64,000 bases of DNA from Acidovorax delafieldii (GCF_007993815.1 NZ_VJWE01000011.1:1302001-1366000), one strand, 5' to 3'; counted from the stretch's first letter, positions 26,812 to 35,518 are shown. Notes: generated by a model not told the origin, from the letters alone. Translations and numbers: made by a program.

Positions 26812-27738
26812 TCAGTCCCCGCGCACCCGCTGCGCAAACCCGCGCGCGCTGAACTGCTCCAGCACAAAGTCCACAAACACCCGGGTGCGGGCGGGCAGCA
26901 GCTTCTTGCTGGGGTAGTACAGCGAGGTCGGACCTGCATCGGCCCACCAGCCGGGCAGCACCCGCACCAGGTCGCCCCGCGCCAGCCAGGGCTGCGCAAA
27001 CGGCATGGGCAGCACGGCCAGGCCCAGGCCCATCAGCGCGGCCTGGCACATGGCCTCGGGGTCGTCGAACACGACGCGCGGGCGCAGCTCCACGGGGGCG
27101 GCATCGCCCGCCTTGTTGCGCAGCGTGGTGAGGTTGATGCGCCCGGTGCGGATGTTGCGCCGTGCAATGCCATCCCACTGCACCAGGTCCGCCGGGTGGC
27201 GTGGTGCCCGCTTGCGGCCCTGCAGCAGTGCAGGAGCTGCCACAACCACCAGGTGGATGGGACCCAGCGTGCGCGCCACCATGTCGGGGTTCAGGTTCAG
27301 GCCGCCGCCAATGCCGGCGTCAAAGCCCTCGCCGATCAGGTCCACCTGCCGGTTCTCAAAGCGCCAGTCGGGCTGGATGGCCGGGTAGCGCTGCAAGAAC
27401 TCGGTGAGCAGCGGCACCAGGTACGCGCGGCCAAAGGCCTGGCCCATGCTGACCTTGAGCGTGCCCGCTGGCTGCTGCTCGGCCTCGGCCGCGTGGTCCA
27501 CCGCATCGGCCAGGGCGGTGAGTGGCGGGCCCACTTGCGCCAGCAGGCGCTGCCCGCCCTCGGTCAGCGTGAGGCTGCGCGTGCTGCGCTGGAACAGCCG
27601 CACGCCCAGGCTGGCCTCCAGCCGTGCCACGTTCTTGCTCACGGCGGCGGGCGTCAGGCCCATGAGCCGTGCGGCGGCCGAAAAGCTGCCCGCCTGGGCG
27701 GACTGCACAAACGATTCGAGGTGGCTGAGGGGCTGCAT
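26812..27738 (-). CDS. LysR-type regulator divergent from a short-chain dehydrogenase
   Basis: A 308-residue LysR protein starting MQPLSHLESFVQSAQAGSFS, with the recognition helix in GLTPAAVSKNVARLE. The 141 bp between it and the divergent dehydrogenase gene should hold the shared control region. The effector domain ends normally. The most likely target is the dehydrogenase gene at 27880. Confidence 0.9.
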   Translation of the reverse strand: MQPLSHLESFVQSAQAGSFSAAARLMGLTPAAVSKNVARLEASLGVRLFQRSTRSLTLTEGGQRLLAQVGPPLTALADAVDHAAEAEQQPAGTLKVSMGQAFGRAYLVPLLTEFLQRYPAIQPDWRFENRQVDLIGEGFDAGIGGGLNLNPDMVARTLGPIHLVVVAAPALLQGRKRAPRHPADLVQWDGIARRNIRTGRINLTTLRNKAGDAAPVELRPRVVFDDPEAMCQAALMGLGLAVLPMPFAQPWLARGDLVRVLPGWWADAGPTSLYYPSKKLLPARTRVFVDFVLEQFSARGFAQRVRGD

Positions 27739-27879
27739 GCGGTGTATTTTCAACCAAGGGTTGAAAGATATACAGCCCATTCATGGCTACCGGAGCATGA
27801 GTGTTTTTCTGACACTGCAGGTCTTCCCGGTTCGGTTGCGAACCATTTTTTGCATGCATCTCGTTGGAGAAACAACACC

Positions 27880-28677
27880 ATGTCTTCTGTGTCTGAAACA
27901 TCCCCGGTCTCCGCTCCTTCATCGCCTGGTCGCCTGCTGGCGGGCAAGGTCGCGCTCGTCACCGGCGGCGCGCGCGGCATTGGCGCGGCCATCGTGCGGC
28001 GCCTGGCGCGCGACGGGGCGGCCGTGGCCTTCACCTACAGCAGCTCCGCAGCGCCTGCGCAGGCGCTGGTGGCGGACATTGCTGCGAGCGGCGGCAAGGC
28101 CCTGGCCCTGCAGGCCGACAGCGCCGATGCCGTCGCCCTCACGCAGGCGGTGGACCGCGCCGCGCGCGAGCTGGGCCGCCTGGACATCCTCGTCAACAAC
28201 GCGGGCGTCGCCATCGCGGGTGAAATCGGCAGCTTTGCGCTGGCCGACTTTGACCACACGCTCAACGTCAACGTGCGCGCCGTGTTCGTAGCCACCCAGG
28301 CCGCCGTGCGCCACATGGGACAAGGCGGTGCCTATGGCCGCGTGATCACCATCGGTAGTACCAACTCCGACCGCGTGCCATGGGCCGGATTCAGCGTGTA
28401 CGGCATGAGCAAGGCCGCCATCGTGGGCCTGACCAAGGGCCTGGCGCGCGACCTGGGCCCGCGTGGCATCACCGTGAACAACGTGCAGCCCGGCCCCGTG
28501 AACACCGACATGAACCCCGCCGACGGCCCCATGGCGGGCGACATGCACGGCCTGATGGCCCTGAGCCGCCATGCCCACCCCGACGAGATCGCGGGCATGG
28601 TGGCTTATCTGGCCGGCCCGGAGTCGGGCATGGTGACGGGGGCGAGCTTGCTGATCGACGGCGGGTTTGCGGCTTGA
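27880..28677 (+). CDS. Short-chain dehydrogenase/reductase (FabG-like)
   Basis: A 265-residue NAD(P)-dependent oxidoreductase with GGAG before the ATG. TGGARGIG (cofactor loop), NNAGVA, catalytic Ser in TIGSTNSD and the YGMSK Tyr/Lys pair are all in place; the C-terminus ends LLIDGGFAA. The first 20 residues are Ser/Pro-rich and non-conserved. It reduces or oxidises an unknown carbonyl or alcohol. It is divergent from its probable LysR regulator. Confidence 0.9.
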   Translation: MSSVSETSPVSAPSSPGRLLAGKVALVTGGARGIGAAIVRRLARDGAAVAFTYSSSAAPAQALVADIAASGGKALALQADSADAVALTQAVDRAARELGRLDILVNNAGVAIAGEIGSFALADFDHTLNVNVRAVFVATQAAVRHMGQGGAYGRVITIGSTNSDRVPWAGFSVYGMSKAAIVGLTKGLARDLGPRGITVNNVQPGPVNTDMNPADGPMAGDMHGLMALSRHAHPDEIAGMVAYLAGPESGMVTGASLLIDGGFAA

Positions 28678-28836
28678 GAAGGTGTGAACGAACCCATCAT
28701 GCCCGCTCATCCCGCCAAAACACGCCCGCTCGTCGTTGCAAATGCTCGCCATAGCCCGCGCTATGGCTGTGCTTTGCGCCTAGACCGGCCGTGTTTTAGC
28801 GGCCTGCTCGGACACGCCGGATCCGTTCACACCTTC
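28678..28836. repeat. Nested inverted repeat with conserved core, family E, copy 2
   Basis: Three nested pairings: GAAGGTGTGAACG (28678-28690) with CGTTCACACCTTC (28824-28836), perfect; CCGCCAAAACACG with CGTGTTTTAGCGG, one mismatch; and GCCATAGC with GCTATGGC around CCGC. The core CGTCGTTGC (28731-28739) and GCGCCTAG (28776-28783) flanks the central hairpin as in copy 1. It fills the gap between two convergent genes and may end both transcripts. Confidence 0.7.
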
Positions 28837-28855
28837 TGAGCTGTCAGCACGGCGC

Positions 28856-29839
28856 TCACTGCGTGGGCTTTCGCTCCCGGGGCTTTTTCTGTACAGCCGG
28901 GCCGTGGGTCGTCAGCTCTTTGGGCGTGAGCAGGTAGGCGGGGTTGTTGGCCACCATCTCCACCGCCAGGTCGATGAAGGCCCGCACGCGCGCTGGCAGC
29001 GCCGTGCGGCTGCCGTAGTACACGTAGAGCGCCAGGTGCTGCGCCACATGCTGGCGCAGCAGCGGCACCAGCTGGCCGCTGCGCACCAGCGGCGCGGCCG
29101 TCACGCCCACCAGCTGGCCCACCGCGTGGCCGCCCAGCACCGCACGGGCCTCCACCTCGATGTCGTTGGTGCAGAACGTGGGGTGGATGGTGCGCGCCAC
29201 GATGTCGTCGCCCACCTGGAACTCCCAGGGCATGGGCTTGCCGGTGGACGCATGGCGAAAGCCGCTGCAGCGGTGCTGCGCCAGGTCGTCGATGCTGGCC
29301 GGCGCACCGTGGCGTGCGATGTAGGCGGGCGCGGCGCACACGATGAGCTGCAGCGTGAGCAGCCGCCGCGCCACCACGCCACCCTCGGGCGGGTAGCCCG
29401 AGCGGAAGCCGACATCCACGCGGTCTTCCACCCAGTTGCCGATGCGGTCGTCCAGCTGCACATCGGGCTCCACCAGCGGGTGGCGGCGGCAGAACTCGTC
29501 AAGCACCGGCCAGATCACCTCCAGCAGGATGGAGCGCGGCGCCACGATGCGCAGCGGCCCCGCCATTGCCTCACGCCCGCGCCGCGCGCCCTGCACCGCG
29601 TGCTGCAGCGTGGCCAGGCCCGGCTGTGCCGAGGCCAGGAACTGGCGCCCTTCTTCGGTCAGGCTCAGGCTGCGCGTGGTGCGGTGGAACAGTCGCACGC
29701 CCAGGTGCGATTCGAGCTGCACCAGCAGCTGGCTGGACGCCTGTGGCGTGATGCCCTGCGCGGCCGCCGCCTGGCGCAGGCTGCCCAGCTCGGCGGCCTT
29801 GACGAAGTTGGCGATGGCGCGCAGTTCATTGATGGCCAT
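28856..29839 (-). CDS. LysR-type regulator divergent from a second short-chain dehydrogenase
   Basis: A 327-residue LysR protein starting MAINELRAIANFVKAAELGS, with HTH helix GITPQASSQLLVQLE. The C-terminal tail is long and basic (KKPRERKPTQ), beyond the usual end of the family. It is divergent from the dehydrogenase at 29997 and a long imperfect palindrome lies between them, so local control is likely. Confidence 0.9.
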   Translation of the reverse strand: MAINELRAIANFVKAAELGSLRQAAAAQGITPQASSQLLVQLESHLGVRLFHRTTRSLSLTEEGRQFLASAQPGLATLQHAVQGARRGREAMAGPLRIVAPRSILLEVIWPVLDEFCRRHPLVEPDVQLDDRIGNWVEDRVDVGFRSGYPPEGGVVARRLLTLQLIVCAAPAYIARHGAPASIDDLAQHRCSGFRHASTGKPMPWEFQVGDDIVARTIHPTFCTNDIEVEARAVLGGHAVGQLVGVTAAPLVRSGQLVPLLRQHVAQHLALYVYYGSRTALPARVRAFIDLAVEMVANNPAYLLTPKELTTHGPAVQKKPRERKPTQ

Positions 29840-29878
29840 GGTGGGCAGGCATTTTGCGTGGTGGGTGTGTGGTGAATT

Positions 29879-29940
29879 GGCAAGTATTGCTTGCGAATGA
29901 ATCCAGAGATTATGGGCTATTCGCATGGCAATGGCTTGCC
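29879..29940. promoter_or_regulatory. Imperfect palindrome in the LysR/dehydrogenase control region
   Basis: The left arm begins GGCAAG and runs through ATTGC to GCGAAT (29879-29898); the right arm runs ATTCGC, GCAAT, CTTGCC (29919-29940). The arms mirror each other with two small gaps around a 20-base AT-rich centre. This fits a LysR tetramer covering two half-sites at the divergent promoters. Confidence 0.5.
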
Positions 29941-29996
29941 TAAAGTTCACCGCCATGAGCACCGCCCATTGCTCAACACCACCTCAAGGACCAACC

Positions 29997-30908
29997 ATGA
30001 ACGCCGCACACACCACCCCCACCACAGCCACGACCACCACCCGTTCTTCGTACCCCCGCGTCTGGCTGATCACCGGCGCCTCGCGTGGCATCGGCGCGCG
30101 CATTGCCGAGGCTGCGCTGGCCCAGGGCGATGCCGTCATCGCCACATCACGCGATGCCGCATCGGTTGAAAAGCGCTTGGGCGCACACGATGCCCTGCTG
30201 CCTTTGGCGTTGGACGTGACCGACGAGGCCCAGGCCCGCCACGCTGTGGGCGCGGCACTCGACCGCTTCGGCCGCATCGATGTGCTGGTCAACAACGCGG
30301 GCTACGGCCTGCTGGGCGCGGTGGAAGAGGCCACCGCCGACGAGGTGCTGCGCCTGTACGACACCAATGTGTTTGGCCTGCTGCATATGACCCGCGCTGT
30401 GCTGCCTGCCATGCGCGCGCGCCGCGCCGGGCATGTGGTCAACATCTCGTCGCTGGGCGGCGTGCAGTCGGCCGCCGGGTTTGGCCTGTACTGCTCCACC
30501 AAGTTCGCGGTCGAGGGCATCACCGAGGCGCTGCATGCCGAGCTGGCGCCGCTGGGCATCCACGCCACCGTGGTGGAGCCGGGGTACTTCCGCACCGAGT
30601 TTCTGGACAGCGCTTCGCTGGCCGTGTCGCCCCGGGTGCTGGACGACTACGCCGAGAGCGCCGGTGCCGTGCGCGAAGCCGCCCGCCGCATCAACCTGAA
30701 TCAGCCCGGCGACCCGGTGCGCCTGGCCCAGGCCGTGATGCAGCTGGTGGCCAGCCCCACGCCGCCGCTGCGCCTGCCGCTGGGCACGGACACGCTGCAG
30801 ACCATTGCCGACAAACATGCCTTTGTGGCAAAAGAGACGGCGCAGTGGCGTGCGGTGGCGGCGTCCACAGACTTCCCGGTGCAGGAAGCCGCGCTTCAGG
30901 CGGCGTGA
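29997..30908 (+). CDS. Short-chain dehydrogenase with classical SDR motifs
   Basis: A 303-residue oxidoreductase with AAGGA before the ATG. TGASRGIG (about 26), NNAGYG, ISSLGG and YCSTK are present. The extended C-terminus (after EPGYFRTEF) is like the SDR group often annotated as oxidoreductases of unknown substrate. The N-terminal 15 residues are a Thr-rich tail (TTPTTATTTT) outside the fold. It is divergent from its likely LysR regulator. Confidence 0.9.
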   Translation: MNAAHTTPTTATTTTRSSYPRVWLITGASRGIGARIAEAALAQGDAVIATSRDAASVEKRLGAHDALLPLALDVTDEAQARHAVGAALDRFGRIDVLVNNAGYGLLGAVEEATADEVLRLYDTNVFGLLHMTRAVLPAMRARRAGHVVNISSLGGVQSAAGFGLYCSTKFAVEGITEALHAELAPLGIHATVVEPGYFRTEFLDSASLAVSPRVLDDYAESAGAVREAARRINLNQPGDPVRLAQAVMQLVASPTPPLRLPLGTDTLQTIADKHAFVAKETAQWRAVAASTDFPVQEAALQAA

Positions 30909-30939
30909 GTCCCTGCTCCTCTTGGGATAGCTGGCAGCA

Positions 30940-30960
30940 CCCTGCCATCAGGCGGCAGGG
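30940..30960. terminator. Possible bidirectional terminator
   Basis: CCCTGCC (30940-30946) pairs with GGCAGGG (30954-30960) around a seven-base loop between two convergent genes. The following T-run is poor, so this is only a moderate candidate. Confidence 0.4.
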
Positions 30961-31008
30961 GCTGTTGGGGCTCCCATTTTTGGGCCTGGTGCTGGGGGCT
31001 GACCACGC

Positions 31009-31545
31009 TCACACAGGCCGTGCAAACTCCATCACCCAGTTCACCTCCCAGGTCGCGCCGCCATCGTCCGAAAACGCCTGCTGCCAGCGCGGGGCGCCGG
31101 TGTGCATCTGCGACCACTCGAAGCGCACGCGCACCGGGCGGCCCTCGAACAGCTCCTCGCCTTCAAACAGGCCTACACCGCCCTGGAAGCCACCCACCAC
31201 GGGCGGCAGCAGCAGGCCATTGGCCGGGTCCAGGCCGCCCGTGAGGTTGTCCAGCCAGTAGATGCTCCAGCGCTGCGTGACGGGGTTGAACACACGCAGT
31301 GCCATGCCCACGTAGCCGGGCTTCCATGCCAGCGGCGTGAAGTCGTCGAAGTTGCCGATGCCACCGGGCAATGGATGTGCGGTGCCCGTGGCGTCGAACA
31401 CCTCCCAGTCGTGGCAGCCCGCGAGCCGGTGCACAAGCCGCGTGTTGCGAATGCGCCAGGGGCCCATGAGAAAGTCGAAGTCGCGCGCGGCACTGGGCGC
31501 GATGGTGGGCGACGGGATGGGAGTGAGGCGGGCTGGGGTGGACAT
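31009..31545 (-). CDS. Conserved hypothetical protein, DUF1579-like/lipocalin-like
   Basis: The ATG at 31545 has GGAG seven bases upstream and gives 178 residues; a GTG at 31599 would overlap the previous stop (GTGA) and add 18. The body begins RDFDFLMGPWRIRNTRL and contains WSIYWLDN and a C-terminal WEVNWVMEFAR, a pattern of beta strands with conserved Trp that recalls DUF1579 and lipocalin-like small-molecule binders. No catalytic residues are recognised. It follows the NIPSNAP gene by 50 bp and probably shares its transcript. Confidence 0.7.
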   Translation of the reverse strand: MSTPARLTPIPSPTIAPSAARDFDFLMGPWRIRNTRLVHRLAGCHDWEVFDATGTAHPLPGGIGNFDDFTPLAWKPGYVGMALRVFNPVTQRWSIYWLDNLTGGLDPANGLLLPPVVGGFQGGVGLFEGEELFEGRPVRVRFEWSQMHTGAPRWQQAFSDDGGATWEVNWVMEFARPV

Positions 31546-31595
31546 GGTGGGGCTCCGTGGTGGTTGGTGCGTCAGGGGGAGAGGTTTGCGGTGCG

Positions 31596-32324
31596 TCACG
31601 CATGCAACGCCGAGCGCGCGGTGGGCTGCAGGCGGAGCACCTCGGGCTCTGCCGCCAGCCAGGGCGCAAGGCCGGGCACCACGTCACGCGCCCAGGCCCC
31701 GCTGTCGGTAAACGATGTCAGCGCAGCCTCGTCGCCAAACAGGGCCAGGCCCATCAGCACGGGTTCGCCTTCGCGCACCGGCAGGCGGGAAAAAGTGTTG
31801 GGGCTGGGCTCGGTGCAGAACCAGGCGATCTGGCGCGCGCCACCGCGCTGCAGGGTGGGCGTCATGCGGTGGCGGCAGAAGTCCAGCAGTGGTGGTGTGG
31901 CGGGTTCCCGCAACGGCAACACGGTGACCTGCAGGACGCCAGCGGTGGCACCCTGCGCGCCGGGCTGCGGCCTTGCATGGTGTGGCAGCGCCGCCGTGGC
32001 GCCGGGCCAGGCGGGGCAGAGCAGGTGCACGTTGTCCGAATCGATCATGGTCGCATTGGCGGCGTTGCGGTGTGCCGCCCACACGGGGCCGCCATAGAAG
32101 CCCTCCAGCGCGCGGTGGCGCGCCTGCATGTCGGCAAAGCTGCGCAGCCAGACGAACCGGTCGGGCCGGTCCAGGTCGCGGAACTGGCCCAGCACGCGCA
32201 TGCCCTGCGCCTCCTGGGTTTCCACAAACTCCCGGTCGAACAGGTCGATGAGCACCTCGCGCTGTTGGGGGTGCAGGGTGTACTGGCGCAATTCAACGAT
32301 GGCGTGGGGATCGGTGGTGGGCAT
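31596..32324 (-). CDS. NIPSNAP-family protein
   Basis: A 242-residue protein with AGGA upstream of the ATG at 32324. IVELRQYTLHPQQREVLIDLF near the N-terminus is the NIPSNAP signature (read in two parts), a ferredoxin-like dimeric alpha/beta barrel fold; two such halves seem present (about 8-105 and 125-225). Role unknown in bacteria. The gene is divergent from a WYL regulator, with a perfect palindrome between them. Confidence 0.82.
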   Translation of the reverse strand: MPTTDPHAIVELRQYTLHPQQREVLIDLFDREFVETQEAQGMRVLGQFRDLDRPDRFVWLRSFADMQARHRALEGFYGGPVWAAHRNAANATMIDSDNVHLLCPAWPGATAALPHHARPQPGAQGATAGVLQVTVLPLREPATPPLLDFCRHRMTPTLQRGGARQIAWFCTEPSPNTFSRLPVREGEPVLMGLALFGDEAALTSFTDSGAWARDVVPGLAPWLAAEPEVLRLQPTARSALHA

Positions 32325-32385
32325 GAGGGCTCCTGAAAAGGTATGGGGGGCAACAAGGCAAGACAGGCCTGCAGTGTGCGCGCCG

Positions 32386-32410
32386 ATACCTGCCAACCCA
32401 TGGCAGGTAT
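32386..32410. promoter_or_regulatory. Perfect palindromic operator candidate for the WYL regulator
   Basis: ATACCTGCCA (32386-32395) and TGGCAGGTAT (32401-32410) are perfect 10-base arms around ACCCA. It is 62 bp before the NIPSNAP start and 52 bp before the regulator start, between divergent genes. YafY-type WYL regulators commonly repress such divergent partners. Confidence 0.65.
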
Positions 32411-32461
32411 TTGCGCTATCTTTGGTGTTCTTTCTTTTTTGCACCACCCCTGCCAAAACCC

Positions 32462-33448
32462 ATGCGCGCCAGCCGTTTGTTGTCCCTCCAGATGCTGCTG
32501 GAGACGCGTGGCCGCATGAGTGCGCAGGCGCTGGCCGAGGCGCTGGAGGTGTCGGTGCGCACGCTGTACCGCGATGTGGACCAGCTCAGCGCTGCGGGCG
32601 TGCCCATCTATGCCGAGCGGGGGCGCCACGGTGGCTTTGCGCTGCTGCCGGGCTGGAAGACCACGCTCACAGGCCTCACGCCGTCGGAGGCGCAGGCCGT
32701 TTTCTTGAGCGGCCTGCCCGGCCCTGCGCAGGACCTAGGCCTGGGCGGCGATGTGGCGGGGGCGCGCCTGAAGCTGCTGGCCGCACTGCCCGCCGCCTGG
32801 CGCGACGACGCGCAGCGCGTGAGCACGCGCCTGCACCTGGACCCCGTGGACTGGTACCGCGAGAGCGACCCCACGCCGCATTTGCCCACGGTGGCAGCCG
32901 CCGTGTGGAGCGGCCACCAGATCACCCTGCGCTATGAGGGCTGGGCGCGCACGGCAGAGCGCACGGTGAGCCCGCTGGGCCTGGTGCTGAAAGCGGGCGT
33001 GTGGTACCTGGTGGCCTTACCCACGGGAGCCGACACGCGCGGGCCACGCACCTACCGGGTGTCGAACATCCTCGCGGCCACAACGCTGGACCAACCAGCC
33101 AGGCGCCCCGCACGCTTTGACCTGCCGGGCTACTGGGCCGCGTCGATCCGGCGTTTTGAGTCAGGCCTGTACACGGGCGAGGCCGCACTGCTGGCCACGC
33201 CCGAAGGGTTGCGCGGTCTGCGCGCGCTCAGCAGCGCCGTGGCCCGAGCGGTGGCCGCCGCCCCTCCGTCCCGCCGCAAGGACGGCCGCATGGCCGTGAC
33301 GATCCCCATCGAGTCGGTGGAGCATGCCTGCGGGCAGCTGATGCGGTTGTCGCCGCAGGTGGAAGTGTTGCGGCCCATGGCATTGCGCCGCGCGCTGGTG
33401 GCGCGGGTGCAGGCCACGGCGCGGCTGTATGGGCTGGCCGCCGGATGA
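32462..33448 (+). CDS. YafY-type WYL-domain transcriptional regulator
   Basis: A 328-residue protein starting MRASRLLSLQMLLETRGRMS. The helix-turn-helix (about 1-60) includes LAEALEVSVRTLYRDVDQLS and the wing AERGRHGGFALLPGW. The WYL domain (about 135-215) contains LRYEGWARTAERTVSPLGLVLK (in parts) and WYLVAL. WYL domains bind nucleic acid or small ligands. It is divergent from the NIPSNAP gene and faces a perfect palindrome. Confidence 0.92.
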   Translation: MRASRLLSLQMLLETRGRMSAQALAEALEVSVRTLYRDVDQLSAAGVPIYAERGRHGGFALLPGWKTTLTGLTPSEAQAVFLSGLPGPAQDLGLGGDVAGARLKLLAALPAAWRDDAQRVSTRLHLDPVDWYRESDPTPHLPTVAAAVWSGHQITLRYEGWARTAERTVSPLGLVLKAGVWYLVALPTGADTRGPRTYRVSNILAATTLDQPARRPARFDLPGYWAASIRRFESGLYTGEAALLATPEGLRGLRALSSAVARAVAAAPPSRRKDGRMAVTIPIESVEHACGQLMRLSPQVEVLRPMALRRALVARVQATARLYGLAAG

Positions 33449-33456
33449 GGCATGGG

Positions 33457-33515
33457 CAATATCTGCTACAAATTAAATAGCGGTAAGGGCATTGTTTGTG
33501 GTCGCTACCGGCCCA
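33457..33515 (+). repeat. Dispersed repeat family A, partial copy
   Basis: CAATATCTGCTACAAATTAAATAGC and GGGCATTG (read in parts) are followed by GTCGCTACCGGCCC. The left half fits the family best; the right half has drifted. It lies between the convergent WYL and TetR genes. Confidence 0.5.
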
Positions 33516-33575
33516 TAGGATCATCGAAGCCTGTTCCAAGGCAGTTCTTGAGTGGACCCGGCGTGCGCGGTGCGC

Positions 33576-34241
33576 TCAAAGCCCCCGTTCCACCATGTCC
33601 AGCAACCGCTGGCCCAGCAGGTCCAGCATTTGCTGGGGCGTGCCGCGCAGCGGCCCGTCGATGGCCAGCAGCGCCATGCCATGCACGGTGGACCAGGCCA
33701 GGTATTCGGCGCCGGGGCGGCGCCCGGGCGGCAGGGCGCCCGCGGCCACCAGGTCGTCCAGTGCGGCGCTCAGGTGCTGGAAGGGGTTGAGCCCCGTGGC
33801 ACCGCCCATGGCGGGGTCGGGGGTTTGTTGCACCGTGAAGCGGCCACCGAAGGCGGTGCGAAAGAGCCCCGTCTCGGCGTGCGCAAACCGCAGGTAGCCG
33901 GCGCCCACGGCGCGCACCTTGGCGTGGGCCTGCTCGGTGGGCGTGCCGGTGGTGGGCACAAGGGCCAGCTCGGCCTCCATGGACCGCGCGGCGGCGGCCA
34001 CGGCAGCGGCGCGCACGGCGCCCAGCAGGTCGTCGCGGTTCGCGAAATGGCGGTAGGCCGCATTGGGCGCCACACCCGCGCGGCGTGTGGCCTCGCGCAG
34101 CACCACCGCATCCGGCCCGCCCTGGCGCGCCAGTTCGATGCCCGCGTCCAGCAGCGCACGGTGCAGATCCCCGTGGCGGTAGGTGGCGCGTGCGGCGGGT
34201 GCGCTGGAGGGGGCAGCTTTGTTGCGGGTGCTTACGGTCAT
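33576..34241 (-). CDS. TetR-family repressor with WHG-type C-terminus
   Basis: A 221-residue TetR protein starting MTVSTRNKAA; a GTG at 34262 would add seven residues but lies inside the operator-like repeats. HTH at about 25-70: RHGDLHRALLDAGIELA and then GVAPNAAYRHFANRDDLL. The C-terminal domain (LAWSTVHGMALLAIDGPLRG) matches the WHG group of TetR proteins. It is divergent from a three-gene operon (VOC, GST, DUF1579), its probable target. Confidence 0.9.
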   Translation of the reverse strand: MTVSTRNKAAPSSAPAARATYRHGDLHRALLDAGIELARQGGPDAVVLREATRRAGVAPNAAYRHFANRDDLLGAVRAAAVAAAARSMEAELALVPTTGTPTEQAHAKVRAVGAGYLRFAHAETGLFRTAFGGRFTVQQTPDPAMGGATGLNPFQHLSAALDDLVAAGALPPGRRPGAEYLAWSTVHGMALLAIDGPLRGTPQQMLDLLGQRLLDMVERGL

Positions 34242-34255
34242 GGATCGTTGGGATG

Positions 34256-34300
34256 TGGACACTGTCCATTATCTTTGTTATTGTTTGTGGACGGTGTTCA
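34256..34300. promoter_or_regulatory. Paired TetR operator candidates
   Basis: TGGACACTGTCCA (34256-34268) is a perfect 13-base palindrome. TGGACGGTGTTCA (34288-34300) is a second, imperfect copy 32 bp away. Both lie in the AT-rich gap between the TetR gene and the divergent VOC gene, so binding could repress both directions. Confidence 0.6.
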
Positions 34301-34353
34301 CAATTGCACGCCGAAACCCTTCCTGCCCCGTCCATGTTCCCCAGGAGACCCCC

Positions 34354-34782
34354 ATGAAAGTCGAGCCCTACCTGATGTTCGAAGGCCGCTGCGATGAAGC
34401 GCTGGAGTTTTACCGCCACGCTTTGGGCGCCCAAGTCACCATGCTCATGCGCTACAAGGACAACCCCGAACCCGCAGCCGGCGAGGGCTGCGCCGATGGC
34501 AGCGGCCCGGGCCCCACGCCCGAGATGGTCATGCACGCCTCGTTCACCGTGGGCGACACGCAGATCATGGCGTCGGACGGCATGGGCTCGGGCCACGCCA
34601 GCTTCCAGGGCATCTCGCTGGCGCTGAGCCCCGTCAATGCGACCGATGCCAAACGCTATTTCGATGCGCTGGCCGATGGCGGCAAGGTGCAGATGCCGCT
34701 CACCAAGACCTTTTTCTCGCAGGCGTTTGGCATGGTGGCCGACCGCTTTGGCGTGTCCTGGATGGTGGTGGCCCCTGAATGA
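34354..34782 (+). CDS. VOC-family protein (PhnB/glyoxalase-like)
   Basis: A 142-residue protein behind AGGAG. It has the PhnB-type vicinal-oxygen-chelate fold: PYLMFEGRCDEALEFYRHALGA at the N-terminus (read in parts) and GGKVQMPLTKTFFSQAFGMVADRFGVSWMV near the end (in parts). PhnB-like members often lack a known reaction. First gene of a probable TetR-controlled operon; its stop overlaps an in-frame ATG of the GST gene. Confidence 0.88.
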   Translation: MKVEPYLMFEGRCDEALEFYRHALGAQVTMLMRYKDNPEPAAGEGCADGSGPGPTPEMVMHASFTVGDTQIMASDGMGSGHASFQGISLALSPVNATDAKRYFDALADGGKVQMPLTKTFFSQAFGMVADRFGVSWMVVAPE

Positions 34783-34826
34783 GTGCAACCACCATCACCA
34801 CCACCGACTCCCCCACAGGAACCCGC

Positions 34827-35486
34827 ATGCTCGCTCTCTATGGCCACCCTTTTTCGTCCTACACCCAGAAGGTGCTGACCGCGCTCTACGAGAACGGCAC
34901 GCCGTTTGAGCTGCTCAATCTTGACCCCGCAGAGCCCGTCAGCCATTCCGCCGACTGGTTGCGCCACTGGCCGCTGGCGAAGTTTCCAGTGCTGGTGGAC
35001 GGTGACCACACGGTGGTGGAAAGCAGCATCGTGATCGAGCACCTGCAGCTCGCGCACCCGGGGCCTGTGCCGCTGATTCCCGCCGACCCCCGGGCGGCAC
35101 TGGACGTGCGGTTCATGGACCGCTTCTTTGACCTGCACGTGATGGCTCCGGTGCAGCACGCGGTGAATGCCGCGCTGACCGGCAACGCCGAGCGCAAGGC
35201 CGAAGGCGTGGCCTGGGCCACCGAGAAACTGGAGAAAGCCTACGCCTGGCTGGAGGGCATGGGGGCAGGGCGCACCTGGGCGGCGGGCGAGTCGTTCTCG
35301 CTGGCCGACTGCGCTGCGGCGCCCTCGCTGTTCTATGCCGACTGGACGCACCCCATCGCAGCCACCTACCCGCAGCTGCGCGCCTACCGCGCCCGGTTGC
35401 TCGCACGCCCCTCGTTTGCACGCGCGGTGGAAGGCGGTCGCCCCTACCGCCACTACTTTCCGCTCGGAGCACCCGACCGCGACTGA
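34827..35486 (+). CDS. Glutathione S-transferase family protein
   Basis: The ATG at 34827 (MLALYGHPFSSYTQKV) is chosen because AGGA lies just upstream; an earlier ATG at 34779 would overlap the VOC stop (ATGA) but has no ribosome-binding site. The 219-residue product has a thioredoxin-like N-terminal domain (KFPVLVDGDHTVVESSIVI, with the Glu-Ser glutathione-binding pair) and an all-helical C-terminal domain. It probably conjugates or reduces electrophiles. Second gene of the TetR-linked operon. Confidence 0.88.
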   Translation: MLALYGHPFSSYTQKVLTALYENGTPFELLNLDPAEPVSHSADWLRHWPLAKFPVLVDGDHTVVESSIVIEHLQLAHPGPVPLIPADPRAALDVRFMDRFFDLHVMAPVQHAVNAALTGNAERKAEGVAWATEKLEKAYAWLEGMGAGRTWAAGESFSLADCAAAPSLFYADWTHPIAATYPQLRAYRARLLARPSFARAVEGGRPYRHYFPLGAPDRD

Positions 35487-35518
35487 GCGCGCGCCCACCA
35501 CATCACCAGGAGACCCCC

